A stretch of DNA of 64,000 nucleotides, from contig JARCOQ010000006.1 of assembly GCA_029207755.1 (NCBI GenBank), positions 18,698,890 through 18,762,889 of the forward strand, given 5' to 3'. Below, in pieces: positions 1 to 12,930 of this stretch. Under the pieces are notes generated by a model, which searched no databases, had not been told where the DNA came from, and saw only the letters and a program-made list of their open reading frames with translations. Made by a program: the position numbers and the translations under genes. The number at the start of each line of letters is the position of its first letter. The first letter of the stretch is position 1. The DNA comes from Chamaea fasciata (lineage: Eukaryota > Chordata > Aves > Passeriformes > Sylviidae).

Positions 1-3000
1 AGTGTTCTTTGAATCAGTCTGAAAATAGAGTTGTTTTTTTTTCCAGCTGGTGTGTCTGCATGCAGCTCTTAATAACAATTCATCATTAGTTTCCTAGCTT
101 GAATTTGACAATGGATTTGTTTTGTTCCCACTGGGCCACTTCAGAGACTTGGCTCAGTGCAAGCAGGAGCAAGTCCAAACTCTCTTGATGCAGAAATAAC
201 AGTGCTACAGCTATTGCAGGCAGATTAAGATGAGAAGAGAAAAACATGAAAAATCCAGTTAATTGATCTTTTGCAAACATGATCAGTGAAATCATGCACT
301 CTGTTGAAGGCAAGAGTAGCTTAACCATTAAATTCAGAAAAGAAATCATTTTATCCAGTGCCTAAAATGTCAAGTCATGTGAAAGGTAAAGAAAACAAGA
401 TTTTTATATGTTGTTTCTAAGAACAAAAAAACGTATTTTCTTATGGTAATATTTGTAAAGACCAGACAAGAATGTAGTCTAAAATTTCTGTACATAGAGA
501 AAGTAAGGAGGAAACATGGAGTTAAGGAACTTTACCTTCCAAATAAGAATTATAAATGGAGGTCCACCTGGGGACCACAGTCTCAGGAAGTTTAAATTAC
601 TCAAAAGATGTCTGTCAGAGCCAGGAATGAATACAGATATTCTGAGTTTTAGTCCAGTGTTTTTCAACTTAAGGGCAAGCTCTTCCCACTTTTAATATAT
701 GCTTCCTTTATGGATTTAAGTGTGATTTCAAGCTTAATGAACTATTTGCAGCAGTTTTATCAATACCAGGACAACCGATTTTGTTGGAGTTCATGCTGGA
801 ACACAGATATGTAAACCTGCAAGTAGCAGATCAAAAAAGAAAGCAGGGAGACACAAAAACATTCTTGCTTATGTCTTGGGACTGAACTTAGTTCAAAGAA
901 ATTCTCATGCTTCTCTGTCAGGATCAAATTACCCTAGCTGCATGAACAAAATGTAGGCTATGACTTCAGCTTGAAACAGGATTGGGACAAAATTATTTAG
1001 CTAATGATTTACCTAGCTTCCCAAATTAGTTTGAGGGAATGAATGTATTCTAGCATTTTCCTTTTGTTTTAGCTTATTCTAATTGTTCATATTTATGGTA
1101 TAGCCACTTTTTCTCTGTGTGTATTTGTGTTACATCTGTAAATCAGAAAATACTATAAACTATATAGTAATTTATGAGATCATTTTTTGACTGACTTCTG
1201 TAGAAAACTGTGTTTTTAAAAAGTGGCACAAATTAAAAAAGAAAAATTAAACTGATCACAAAAGATGCCTTTTTTTTTCCAATGAAAATGTTTATTTTCT
1301 CCATGAGACAGGAAATGCATTTCCTGAAAGTGAAATTGTTTTTGTATCTGCAGAAATTGCAAAATCATTATTTCTGTGCTATGTTCAGAGAAACTTTGGG
1401 GCTTATTCTAATGCATGATTTACTTCAATTTATGATTCAGAGCAATGTTCAGTGATTACTTTCATGGGAACCAATTCAGAAGGCCCATTCTTGTAGTAGA
1501 GACAGTGACATTTCTATCCTTGCAAAATTAAAGAATAGAGATAAATACCGTTTCTAGGGAAATATTATCTTTTCTATTGTTTAATGTACTGTAATTAAAA
1601 AACTTAAATACTTGCAACTACATATTCCTCAATGAATGAACTAACTGTGAAACAAAATCTGTTTTTTTAACTGAAAAAACTCTTATCAACAAGCCAGAGT
1701 GGTAATTCTACAATTTTTTCTCTGCTTCAGTAATCCAGTGGAGCTCAATGGGGCTACACAAATGCATAATCACATAATTGAAAACACAGTTTTAAGTATA
1801 TTTGAGCATTTAGTACACAAAGAAAACAGACGTTCAGATAAAATAAGAAAGTAAACCCCTTGTGTCAAATCTGCAATGGATTTTTCAGAAAGGCAGACTT
1901 GGAGAATTTGTGTTGTTATCTTTATGCCTTTCACAAGATGTGTACTTGTCACTGTCCTCCAGAAAGAAAATATAAGTGAAATCCACAAAGTTATATGAGA
2001 TTTAGAGCTGCAGTTTCCTAGTCATGCTTTAAATTCAATGTCTTAGATTTGGAAAATGAAGTTTCTTTCACCTAACAAACTGTGGTATTGCCAAAGCAAA
2101 TAACTTCATATACTTTCTGACAATGTTGTTTTAATCTATTTTAGGTAGTAATATTACTGTGACTTTAATGATCTAGGATAGAATCTTGGTTTTTTTTAAA
2201 TCTCTTATATTTGGAAGGAGACAAAAACCTTCTGATTATAGAAGATTATGGAAACAGGTTTTGCAGTTTAAACCTGAAAAAATGTTAATGTGTTCAGGGC
2301 TGCTTGAAGAAATCAGAAGACCAACCTATTTACTCACCCTGTTTTAACTTGGATATGTGGATATCATCTTCAGGAAACAGGTACAACTCCACCTATTCAG
2401 CCCTTGATTCCTCTATTTGCATCCATTACTAGCATGGATACTAACTACGAGGCAGTATTTCAAAATACTAGAAAGACAATTGAAAGAGACTCCCAGATGG
2501 ACTCTCATAGGTGTGATTGCTCTGGGTAAGCAGCTTTCAGTCACTGCTACCCAAGACTAGCTGGCAAAGGTAGGAGTGAAAAGCTCTGTAAACATGGAGG
2601 GTTGCCTTAGTTTTAATGCCCTTGGTTTTATTGATTTCTGAAATGGCTGTTCCTAGTTGTAATTCCTCTTTTGTATTTGGAAAAATCATATACTACTAAG
2701 TACAAAATGAATGACTGTGACTTACTTTCTAAGGAAGATAGTGCTGAGCTTTGTGGGTCTTATACTAAGAAGAAATTTTTGTTCTTACTATGAAATTTTA
2801 ATAAATCAGTGAGCAGACGAAAGTCATGGGATTAACTCATAACTTGCAAATTTCTGTGAGACTGTTCCATGCTTGAATAAATGTTAATGACTTTTTTGTC
2901 ATTTGACTGATTCTTGAAGATGAATCCTAATTTTCATCAAGGACGGAAGAATCCATACATACCAGTGATCTAATGCAGGCAGGTAAATTCTAATTGTTTG

Positions 3001-3544
3001 CTTGTGTTGTCCCCATAAAATAATGCTTTAAAAAATTATTCAGCTCATCTGCCTAAATAATAAAAAAAGAAATGGAGGTTGGAAAAATTAACATACTCAC
3101 TGATAAATTGTCAAGCAAGGTCTATCCATTTTCTCCCAAGATCATAGTGAATTTCACAGTTAACTTTTCTCTGCTTTCACTATATTTGGGGAGAAAAAGA
3201 ATGGATTATTAAACAGGAATCAAAAATTCTCATTAAAATGGAAATATTTCATAGAGAAAAAAGACTGTTTGAAAAATCAGTTCCATATGTAGTTCTTTAT
3301 GTACCATAATTCTTTAAGCTCATGTTTTTCTATTGTCATCGATTAAACCTGTGGTAAAGAAGTATTTATCACTGCTAAGTATATATTGCAGAAATATAAT
3401 AAAGTGGCAGACAGTATTCTAAGTCAGGTATAGTATTTTGAATCACTGTTATTAATTCTGAATATTCTCACTTGAACCTTAAAGAAAAGTGCTTGAAGGG
3501 GTAGAGAACAGGTTAAGGATACCTGTTCTTTTCAGTTTTGTTGG
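1..3544. other. Unique A+T-rich noncoding stretch
   Basis: I see no gene, RNA gene or recognisable mobile element here. The open frames are short (under 90 codons), resemble no protein I know and lack paired splice signals. Short A and T runs and frequent stops in all frames fit ordinary intergenic or intronic vertebrate DNA. One minus-strand donor-like site (GTGAGT, read from 2337 down to 2332, preceded by AGG) stands out but has no convincing partner exon. Confidence 0.6.
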
Positions 3545-3870
3545 CAAGCCTCCTGCTACCTAAAGGGGGCCCATAAGAAAGCAGGAGAGGAACTTTTATA
3601 GAAGGGGATGTAGTGACAGGACAAGGGGTGATGGCTTTAGATTGAAAGAAGGCAGGTTCAGATTAGATATAAAGGAAAAAAAAAAAAAGAAGCTTCACTG
3701 TGAGAGTGATGAAGCACTGGAACAGGTTGCCCAGAGAAGCTGTGGATGCCCTGTCCCTGGATGAGGCTTTGAGCAACCTGGTCTAGTGGAAGGTGTCCTT
3801 GCATATGGCAGGGGAGTTGGAGCTACATGACTTTAAAGATACACTTTCCCACCCAAACCATTCTTCACAG
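3545..3870 (+). mobile_element. CR1 LINE, 3' end fragment
   Basis: This is a 5'-truncated copy of the chicken repeat 1 (CR1) non-LTR retrotransposon, sense strand up. It reads in the family's usual order: a piece near 3572 on pulling back to AGGACAAGGGGTGATGGCTT (3618-3637), then CACTGGAACAGGTTGCCCAG (3715-3734), the CTGTGGATGCCCTGTCCCTG stretch (3740-3759), GCAACCTGGTCTAGTGGAAG (3773-3792), and the terminal ACCCAAACCATTCT (3851-3864). It carries small changes, including a 13-A run near 3677 and loss of the usual tandem tail. This part lies downstream of ORF2, so it codes for nothing. Severe 5' truncation is the normal state of CR1 copies. The 5' edge is approximate. Confidence 0.95.
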
Positions 3871-6800
3871 ATGAAAAATAATTGGGAAGAACATTAGTCT
3901 GTTTATTTTAAAGTGTGATGACGTCAATATCCACCAAGACATTCAATAGCTCATGAATTATTGACTCTAGATCATAATCTGCACTACACTTGCAGCTGTA
4001 TTCTGTTCTTTAATGAAACCAGCCACTTTAACAGCAGAAAACATACAGTCAAGTAAATGATGACTGAAGTGTCTAGCAGCTTTTTCTTTAAACTGTGATT
4101 TCAGTTTTAATTTTTAAAAACTTTTTATATGGAAGATTAAAGCACATTTTTCAGTGTATCATTTAAATCAGTCATGACTAAGTTGATAACAGTGGGCAGT
4201 GTGTTTGAATATTTCATCACAAAGTGATGGAGCATCTTATCTTGCTTGTTAGAGTGCTTCTACTCACCAGTCCATTCTGTTCTCTTATTTGACATGACCT
4301 GAATAAAGAATGACCAAAAAGTTCAGCAAGAGCAGAATAAAGAAGCTATATCAATAGAGGAAAAAAAAAAAATTTAATGTCCTGATGATATTATTTCCTT
4401 AATTCATTCAGTGATATGGAAATAGTTTTCTGAGTTATTCAAAGCCATGTAATGATGTTTGGCTTGTACAAATATAATTTAGTAAAGCAAAGCAAATATT
4501 TCTTCTTGTAAACAGAAACTAAATATAGTTAAAATTGATTTTTCCCCTTTAAATTATGGAGCTCACTCTTCAACTTAATTTTTTTTTTTTGCACTGCAAT
4601 CTCTTGTCAGACTAGGGAAGCAACTTTTCTTTCTTCACGATTCTCTTGAGGTCAAAAACGTGTTTGGAAAACCTTAAAGACATTCAGAAATGTAAGTTTT
4701 TTTCTCTAAGTACTGTAAATTGACTAGAACACCATTTTGTCTACAGGCCATTAGAATCAGTACAACAGTCTAACTCCCTGACTTACTGCTGTACTGAAAC
4801 ATTTAGGCTGTTCCTTGAGACAGCCTCGACAAGCTGAAATTATCCATTGACAGTGCATCCTCTACTTGATACGCTTTTCCTACTGGCAGCGTCCCTTTCC
4901 AAGGGATACTGTTTGCTACGCCTTTATAATCTTTCTGTGAGACTCTAAAGCCCAGGTCAGCTTAATGTGACAATGGCTTTTATCAGATCAGTGAAAACTC
5001 TGCAGAGTTCAGATTTTTCTTTCAACTTTCAGATCTGGAGAGCAAAAATCACTCAGAATTCTCTGTAGTGTGTCAGTACCTGCCAAGAGTCAGGAGCTCT
5101 GTGGATGTAGGAATAGAAACTGGTAATCTAAGAGGGAACACCTAGCTGTGGCTGGGAGTACCTGTACTGTCTGCAGCTGTTAGTGTTAAATGATAATTTC
5201 TTTTGTTTGTCCCATGTATCTTAACAGTAGCTGGTAAGAAGATTGACAGATTCCAAATCAAACAGCAAATCAATGTAATTGTTTAGTTGGGACTTAGTGA
5301 CCTGTTTTTCAGATGTCAGAGGAGATGGCATCCAAATTAAGTTCCCTTTGTCCTACACTGAAGTCACCCTTTTGACTCACTTTGCTGGGCAAGGGAGAGA
5401 GAGAGCCTAACACATCACCCTTAGCAGCCATACAGAAAAAGAGCAGATGCTGTAATGTTTTACTGCCTCATGTTGTCACAGTCTGTCATCAGTGGATTTT
5501 GCTCTCTTAACTGGTGATGTTGTATACACATAATGCCTAAAACCACAAAGAAAGAAAATGAAGTGAATATGTTGCTTGTCAGCCTGCAATTTGTCTGTAT
5601 TGGCATTTCACCATAGATCTTTCATCAGAGGAATTCAGTTTGGAAAATGAGTCTATTTATTTTTGTGTTCACTCTCAAAATATATAGCAATAAATAGTAT
5701 GAAACTGTTCTAGGTTTATAGTTCTGCTTACAATATTATGAATATCGTAGTATATTAATTCTAGTAAAGAATATTAAACATAAACCAGCGTTTGTGTGAT
5801 GCAGTTGTCCAAGAAAAGAATAAGTAGTTCAGTGAGCAGTGGCAATAGGACCTGGCTCTCTTGAAGTCCTGTCTTGAAGATGAGCACCTCCGTGGACATG
5901 CGTTCACACTTGAACTGTACTGACAAACAGGCAGAGGGACTGTACTTGTAGGATGATCAAAAGTGTTAATGAATGTGAATTCAAATTTTTTGTTTTTCAT
6001 AAGATGGAAAATTAACACAAACTATCCTTTATTCTGCTGCACATTCTCATAGAAATTAGGGGGGAAGAGAAAACTTTGACACTTCCTTGGTCACATGTGT
6101 TCTAGCTGGGCGATAGTTGACTTTTGGAGGAAACTAAACATGCACTGAAGGGCACCGCATAAGTGTTTTTTGAAATTGTGATGAAAAGGTTTATGAGAGA
6201 AACTACATTTATAAAAGTGAGATACTGTAGTTGTGTAGATTAAGGACTGTTTAAATAAATCAGAAAATAGTCAAAATGAATAATTTTCTGCAAACAGAAC
6301 ACTTCAGAATTCACATGACTCTTTAAGAGGACTTTAAAGTGGTAATTAAGTGTTTGAGAGGAACTATAATACTTGGGGGATTATCTTACACATGAAGAGA
6401 GTTCTATTTACTGTACATTGAGTCAAATAGGCATAATTTTTAAATTTAAGGAAGTTATTAGAGAAAGGTGATGATTGCCAATGCTCCTCAACATGTCATC
6501 AAGAGAAATATTCGAGATATCATGTAATATCATTTGATTTCAGTAGAAAGTAGAGTGATAGAGAAGAGTAACCTCTGCCAAAGGAGATGAAGTTCGGCTG
6601 TGCACTGTAATGAAAGTAACTGTCCAAAATTAACAATGCCATCAGTTTGTGAAGTTTCCTTCCTGACTATGTTTGCATGGCATTATCCAGAGCTGCAGAG
6701 AGAGGCTGCAGTTGGACTTGAGCATCCTGTCAAGGACTCTGAAAGCAATATATCTGTGTTAGTGTGGCACTATCAAGGTTAATGAGCACTTTTCAGTACA

Positions 6801-8121
6801 CAATGTAAGATTAAGTGCAGTTATAAACACAGCAGTGTTGTGTTCTGTGTCTGTGTTGGCCAGGTATTTTTGCAATGCCCTGAACTGAGTTCTACAGATG
6901 TGCACCTTGGAAGAGACATGCAGTGCCCTGAGCAGTGACTGGCTGCTGTAGCCTGTGGTAATTCATGGAATCCATAGGAATAATGTGACTGTTTTTTGTG
7001 AACATACAAAAATAAAGAAATCAGTGTATTTCTAGCATTTGCAACTAACACTTCAAGTTAATACAGAGAAGTATATTCTAACTTCATTGATTTGATGAGA
7101 AATCCAATGTATTATATATTCTGGAAATTTTCTGTCCTGTTCTAAGCAGTATGAGATGCTTCAGCACCCTATCCTAATGGCTGATTATATTTTATTTAGA
7201 ATTTTGAAAGTCTGTTTGCATATAACTTGATTTCTGAATGTTTTGATCTGTTTGTCCAGAATGTCCGGATATGTCTGAATCCCTGCTGCTCATGATGTCA
7301 ACTGGTAATGAGAAGTACATGAAGAGATGATATTAAATGAAATAAAACCTGAATTTTTGATTTGAAAATTGCTTTATTTCCTCATCTCTGTGCTGCTCCT
7401 ATCTGACACAGCAGCTCAGCAGCTTAGATTTGACATCCACAATTATGAAATTGCATGCCAAAGGGAATTTTTTTGTTTCAAAGAGTTAAATCCCTGCTAG
7501 AGCTACATTATTACACATCTCTCCACAAAGAAATACTGCATTTCCCCAAAGAAACACATTGGAAAAGAAACAATGAAAAAGTTAAGTTTAAAATATATTT
7601 CAATCACAGTGTTTACTCATGGCTTTTCTATGTTTCAACTTCAATTTCTAAGAAGCACATACAGATTGTTTTTTCCTGCGCTGATTTGTAGCATAGGAAA
7701 AGAGCTTTAAGACTTATTGCCCATCAATGAGAGTTTGTACATTACAGCTGAACTTATCTTTTATAAAGTGAATAAACATGGAAATTTTCCAAAACACTAA
7801 GTTGCACCACATAACTTACAAAATAAAAAAAGGTGTAGATCAGAATTTAAGTATCTACACATTTTTTGTTAGATGGATCTAACAAGATCTGTGGTTAACA
7901 ACATGTAGTCAGTGGTAATAGAAATAAAAGCATGTTTAGTCATCTTCCTAGGCCTAATTAGGGGATGGATACCTGAGGGAAAAGAAAAACATTGTCTGGA
8001 ATGCAATTATATGGGAAATGCAATCATATGTCTGACTGCAAAGCTTTGTATGGTTGTATGCAGTTTGTAGGATTAAAGTTGAAAGAGAAATATTCCTGTA
8101 TTCTTTATCCCCGATTCATCC
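3871..8121. other. Unique A+T-rich noncoding stretch
   Basis: Nothing gene-like is recognised. There is a short A run at 4362-4373 and a T run near 4580-4591. Open frames at 5761-6018 (-), 6600-6782 (+), 6821-7051 (-) and 7455-7691 (+) are short, resemble no family I know and have no flanking splice pair, so they are treated as chance. A minus-strand donor-like GTGAGT (4267 down to 4262) with a possible acceptor 31 bases away is noted without weight. Confidence 0.55.
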
Positions 8122-8157
8122 TTGTTAATTTTTTTCCTCTTTTTCTGTTCTCTGCAG

Positions 8158-8255
8158 ATGCATGATAAAATAATTTTTCAAAATGGACTTGGATTTAACC
8201 CTCTCTCTCTGCATCTTGCATTCTGCATTTTGACGGATTTGAAAACCACAGCCAA
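8158..8255 (+). other. Exon-like interval behind a strong 3' splice site (hypothetical)
   Basis: A long pyrimidine tract (about 8129-8154) ends in CTGCAG at 8152-8157, an excellent 3' splice site. The next base begins an ATG-led open frame that runs through 8255, where AA|GTATGA gives a moderate 5' splice site. The interval is 98 bases, about 32 codons, and the same frame stays open past the donor to 8325. The frame starts MHDKIIFQNGLGF and resembles no protein I know. It could be a coding exon, a noncoding RNA exon or chance. No neighbouring exon that would join it was found. Confidence 0.2.
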
Positions 8256-8330
8256 GTATGAATTTCTCTTTGAAATCTCTCTTCTCTGTTCATATTGCCA
8301 ATTCATTTACAGGACCCTGGTGTAGTAGTT

Positions 8331-11300
8331 TTCACTGGTATGCGTATGAAATCTTATGATGAAGTTTAATTATTTATCTGCACAAGTTATCTAGGTTTAA
8401 TGGTAGAACTTTTGCTTGTATTTCTCTCACATACGGAGGGAAGTTTGGGCGTTATTGACTAGTATATCAGTAGTGTTAGTGTTAGTATCAGGCTGTGTCA
8501 GGTAGTCTTCTTTCACTGTACCCAGAAATACACAGCAAAAATGTTTGGTAATCACAGCCTCGGCAGTTAGGTAACCAAACAATGTGGTGTTTTCTAATGC
8601 CACAGAATGTTTCACTAATTAACTAAACATTGCTCTGCACTGTTATTGTGTGATGGTGCATTTAGATTTGCAATTGCTTTTCCCTCAACTGCTGCATGAT
8701 ACCTTGTCGTTGCATAATATCACCTAAATCATGCAACTACCATTGTATGATTTTATCCGGTCATTGTCCTCAGAAATGAAAGTGACGCTAATGCATATTC
8801 TTGCAGGCTTTGGTTGAGTGGGAGTGCTCATATCTTGCTAGAAGGATGGGTAACCTGGTGATTTTCTCACACATCTAAAACAGAAAGGCCTCACAGAAGA
8901 ATTTAGGGAGACCAGCGGTCAATTCCCTTTCCTTTCCCTCTTTGTTGCCTTTTTTTCTTTCAATTTTTTTTCAATCAGTAAAACATTGTTTTAGCTGTTA
9001 GCAGGTGATGGAGGGAAATCAGAATCCTGCTGAATAAAAGTCAGACTGTGACACTGGAATAAGAAACCAGAAAACCTATGGTAATGAAAAGTCAAAAAGC
9101 ATGAGCCAGGGAGATTTAACAAGCTATCACAATGATAGGGTTTAGGGCAATGTAGTCTGTAAATAGCAATCTCAAAGTAAATTTTTATGTCAGTTTGAAA
9201 AATCATATTTTAAAATTTTTGTACAGTTGATGCTGATTCTCATCCTGTGGCAGTACAGGGGGGAAAAAAGGCAGAAAAATGAAATCAAAATTTTCTAATT
9301 TTATGTTAAGGGTAGATTCTGATATCATCTAACAGGTCATGCTGGGACAAAGTGTATTGAAGTAAATGCCATTAGGTATTTTGGAACAGATGCATTTACA
9401 TCAGAATACGACTTGCTATTCAAAATTCTCTTTGCAGTACCTGTAAGATGGCTTAAACACTGATATTGAATTTGTGGTGTAAAGATCTTACATATAATTT
9501 TAGACTCTTAATGATCAGTAAGTACCTGATAGATCATTCTGAACAGTATTGTGTATGGTGGTGACTGAAACCACTGTAACCCTCTAACAAAGCTAAATGA
9601 TTCAGTTGTGCTTGTTCTGTGTACATGGGGATCCCCTACAAATCAGCTTGCCCTCATAAAATCAAGTTGTGAGACAATCAATGCATATGAATTCAAAGTG
9701 ACTCATGATACCACTCTAAGTAAAGCAGAACTTCTGTAAAAGCATCATCATACCCATAGTCCTCTTGTTTTATTTACTTGGAGATGATCATGTAATATAT
9801 GTGATTTTCTAAAGCAAAACAGAAATTAAAATCCCCTCAATGCTCACACTAGTATTTAGAAAGAAAAGAAACCTCAAAAAACCCTCTGTAAAACCAGTGC
9901 TTTCTGTTCATAAAAAGCTGAAAAGGTTAAAAAAAGTAAGTTAAGGACATTGAGTGTCGCACTCCCAGGCTGGTGATAACACTTTATGGCTTATGTAAAA
10001 TGTACAGCAAAATACAGCAGCTTCTGTGTTGAGTTACTAACACATTGTATTCATTCTGATGAAGGAGTGAGAAAATGTAATGGCATTTAATCTTTGTCTT
10101 TCACCGGACTCTGGAACAGATTTACTTTTACTAATTCTACATTGCCTATGCTTGCAAACTGAGAAAAATGCAGTGGCAGACTAAAAGCACAACAAATAGC
10201 TTGATGAAATTGTCCTCTCAGTGCAGAGTAGTGCCAATGCCAGTGTGGTTATTTTGTATATCGTTATAAGTACTGCCTTCCTTTTCCTGTGTTCTTATTC
10301 TTTTTCTTTCTGCTAAAAAATTATCCATTTGTCAACTTCTTGATTTCCACGTTGGAGCTCTACATCTCTGTCACAGCTGCTTTTAAATATTTAGAAATTG
10401 ACCTGGTATTTCTATAAGTTGTAAAAAAAGACAGAACCAAAAATCTTTCTACCAAAGCCCTGTGAATCTGATCTATATGCCTGGGTAAATTTTGAAATGT
10501 AATAAAGTCCTAAATTCCCTAAGGTTGCATCATACAAGCCCCTTGGTTTCATGTGGGAGCCTAAAAACTTTAACACCTGGGCTCTGAAGACTTCAGAAAA
10601 AATTAGCAGAATGTGACAAAGAGATTCATATTCAAGGTATCTGAATTTTTAATCCATCTTCAAGTTTAGGAGGAACAACAATCTACTTGCTTTAGTAAGA
10701 ATATTTATTTGACTAAAACTGGGCACACTGGGTAAAGCTGTATTAAAGATAGAGTTGCAATTTACATGTGGAATCCATTATGGTGACATAATACTTATTT
10801 ACTGTTTGAGGTCATCATACAATTCTAAAAAACAAAGCAACATAAATAAAATCTTTAGAGCTTAATGGGTAATGGAACATCTAATTTACTGACTGTTGTC
10901 ACAGGGTACTACGATAAATCTTTGCACTTCAATTTAAGACACAGAAGAAATCCATTTACAAGCACTTAAGCTATGTTAGGATGTTGGTTGTACTTGCTTG
11001 GTGATTTCCTTAGGATTTACCACAATGGCCTGAGTTATAGAAATACTATTTCAAGTCAAGGGAAAAACTGACCTGGGTTCAAGCTGAAAACAAATGTTCT
11101 GACAACTCAAGTTTAACTCATCTGTCAGTATCTCTGAGTTCTTTGCAAGAAACATAACAATGTTTTTTTGCTGTTACCTTGGTTCTTAATCTTCAATAGA
11201 TGCATGTATACCGGGAGATATAGGAGAAAGAAGCTAGAGGAAGAACAGGGGGGAAAAACCCCTAAATGAGAGACTGACTAGTAAAATGGAATCTGAACCA

Positions 11301-12799
11301 TTACTGGGAGTAATGGAAACAGGCAGCTTCCTGAATAGAAATTCTATACCAAGAGACAGTTCTGTCCACATGGAAATCAAAATGCTGTTGACAATAGTGG
11401 CCACACACTTTAAGCATGATAGGACAGGTATAGTGAACAGTTATTGCTATTTGGATTAGATAAGAAATAGCAAATTTACTTCAAGGAAATTGTCAAAAGG
11501 TCTGGTGCAGTTAGAAGCTGTTATCTAGCAAATCAAATAGAAGAAGATGGCAGGTGGTTTGCCATAGTTGAGAAACATAAGAAGTAGCTACCCTTTTCAC
11601 TGCACATATGAATAAATTACAAAATACAATTTAATTCAGACTGGTAACTAGAAAGGATGCACAACCAGGCTTCATAGCAGAAAAAGACATCTGTCTTATC
11701 CATCATTCATTGTGGACTAACAGTGTTTTGTCACACTGTGCCTGATCAGTACACCCTCATTTTCCAAAAGTAGGAAAAGTTCCAGAGGCTTTCTTTTTAC
11801 TCTGTATTTTTTCATGTATCCTACCAATATTGCTTGCTACCTCTGAGATACTGTATAAGTGTTAATTAATTATTCCTTGCCATAAGTCTGTGAAATAGAT
11901 CATTATTTTCAATATTGCTGACACCATCATTTTTGCTATGGGTAAAATTGAAAATGAGAGACTGTTAAAGGCAATAATTTCATTTTTGGCTTTTTCTGCT
12001 TGATTTATTTTCTGTGGAGTGGTTTGGTTTAAACAGCAGTGGTAAAATTCCCATTTCTCTTCTGTAAGAGATCTGCCAGGGATAAGGATAATCTGAGAAT
12101 GTGAAGAACATCAAGACCTTTTTTCCCACTGCATGATAGCTCATGACATTATCAGGCAGGTTATTATTTTATAAAGCAAGTCATTGCTTGTGTCAGAGGC
12201 AGGGCTTTGTAACAAGCAGTCACAGCCAACATGAAATGTCCGCTTAATATCTTTGTAGTCATGGACAGCTCTTTGAAATGAAGCTGATAAAACTTCTTGG
12301 GACATTGAGAATTTGTTACCGACCCTCCCAAGCTGCAGCAAACAATTCCATTGAGTCCTGGTAAGAGCATGGCACTCCGACTTTTCGCCTCAGCTACTTT
12401 TACCTGCTACTACAAGTCTAGTGTTCCAGTCTAGGACTTCTGAAAAACTTAAAATGAGAATACCCTTTGCAGAAGGGAAATGATTAATTCATAATTGGAA
12501 ATACAGGGACCAAAAATTATAGTTGAAGATCTGTGTTAACTCACCCACAGATGAAATACAAGCAGCGGACTCTGAAATGATTGTTCACTGAGTTTTAAAT
12601 GTTCTTATTTGCTTGGGAAGATTTAATGGGAATTTTTAATAGAATTTGGATAGTTGACAATCAAGAAAATTACTTTTTTAAAAAATTCTTGCATTGGAAA
12701 TTGCCTCAATGCACTACACAGCTTATGTGGTTAGTTTAATTGTCAAGAAGAAAAAGTATTTTGGTTGTTCTGTAGCTATCAAACAGAAATGAAAGATGG
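8331..12799. other. Unique A+T-rich noncoding stretch
   Basis: No gene or recognisable mobile element is seen. Open frames such as 8427-8615 (-), 8991-9206 (-) and the two overlapping minus frames at 12141-12370 are short, mutually exclusive and unlike known proteins. There are no long tandem arrays. Confidence 0.55.
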
Positions 12800-12930
12800 A
12801 AAAGGCATATTAGGTCACATTGAGGCCAAATTCACAGATGCTGGAAGCTGGTATAATTTCACTGACATCAATTCCCATTCTTTTCACTTGGAACTGCAGA
12901 TGCTCAGCACCCCTGAAATCCCTGATGTGT
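12800..12930. repeat. Decayed ancient amniote interspersed repeat (possible)
   Basis: The wording GAGGCCAAATTCACAGATGC (12821-12840), then a CACTGACATCAATTCCCATT stretch near 12860-12879, then CTGCAGATGCTCAGCACCCC (12895-12914), resembles old palindromic repeats common in turtle, crocodile and bird DNA. Those carry GGCCAAATTC, CATTGACTTCAATGG and GTGCTCAGCACC motifs. The match is from memory and the copy is strongly diverged, so the family is not named. An 82-codon open frame overlapping it (12765-13013) is taken as chance. Confidence 0.4.
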
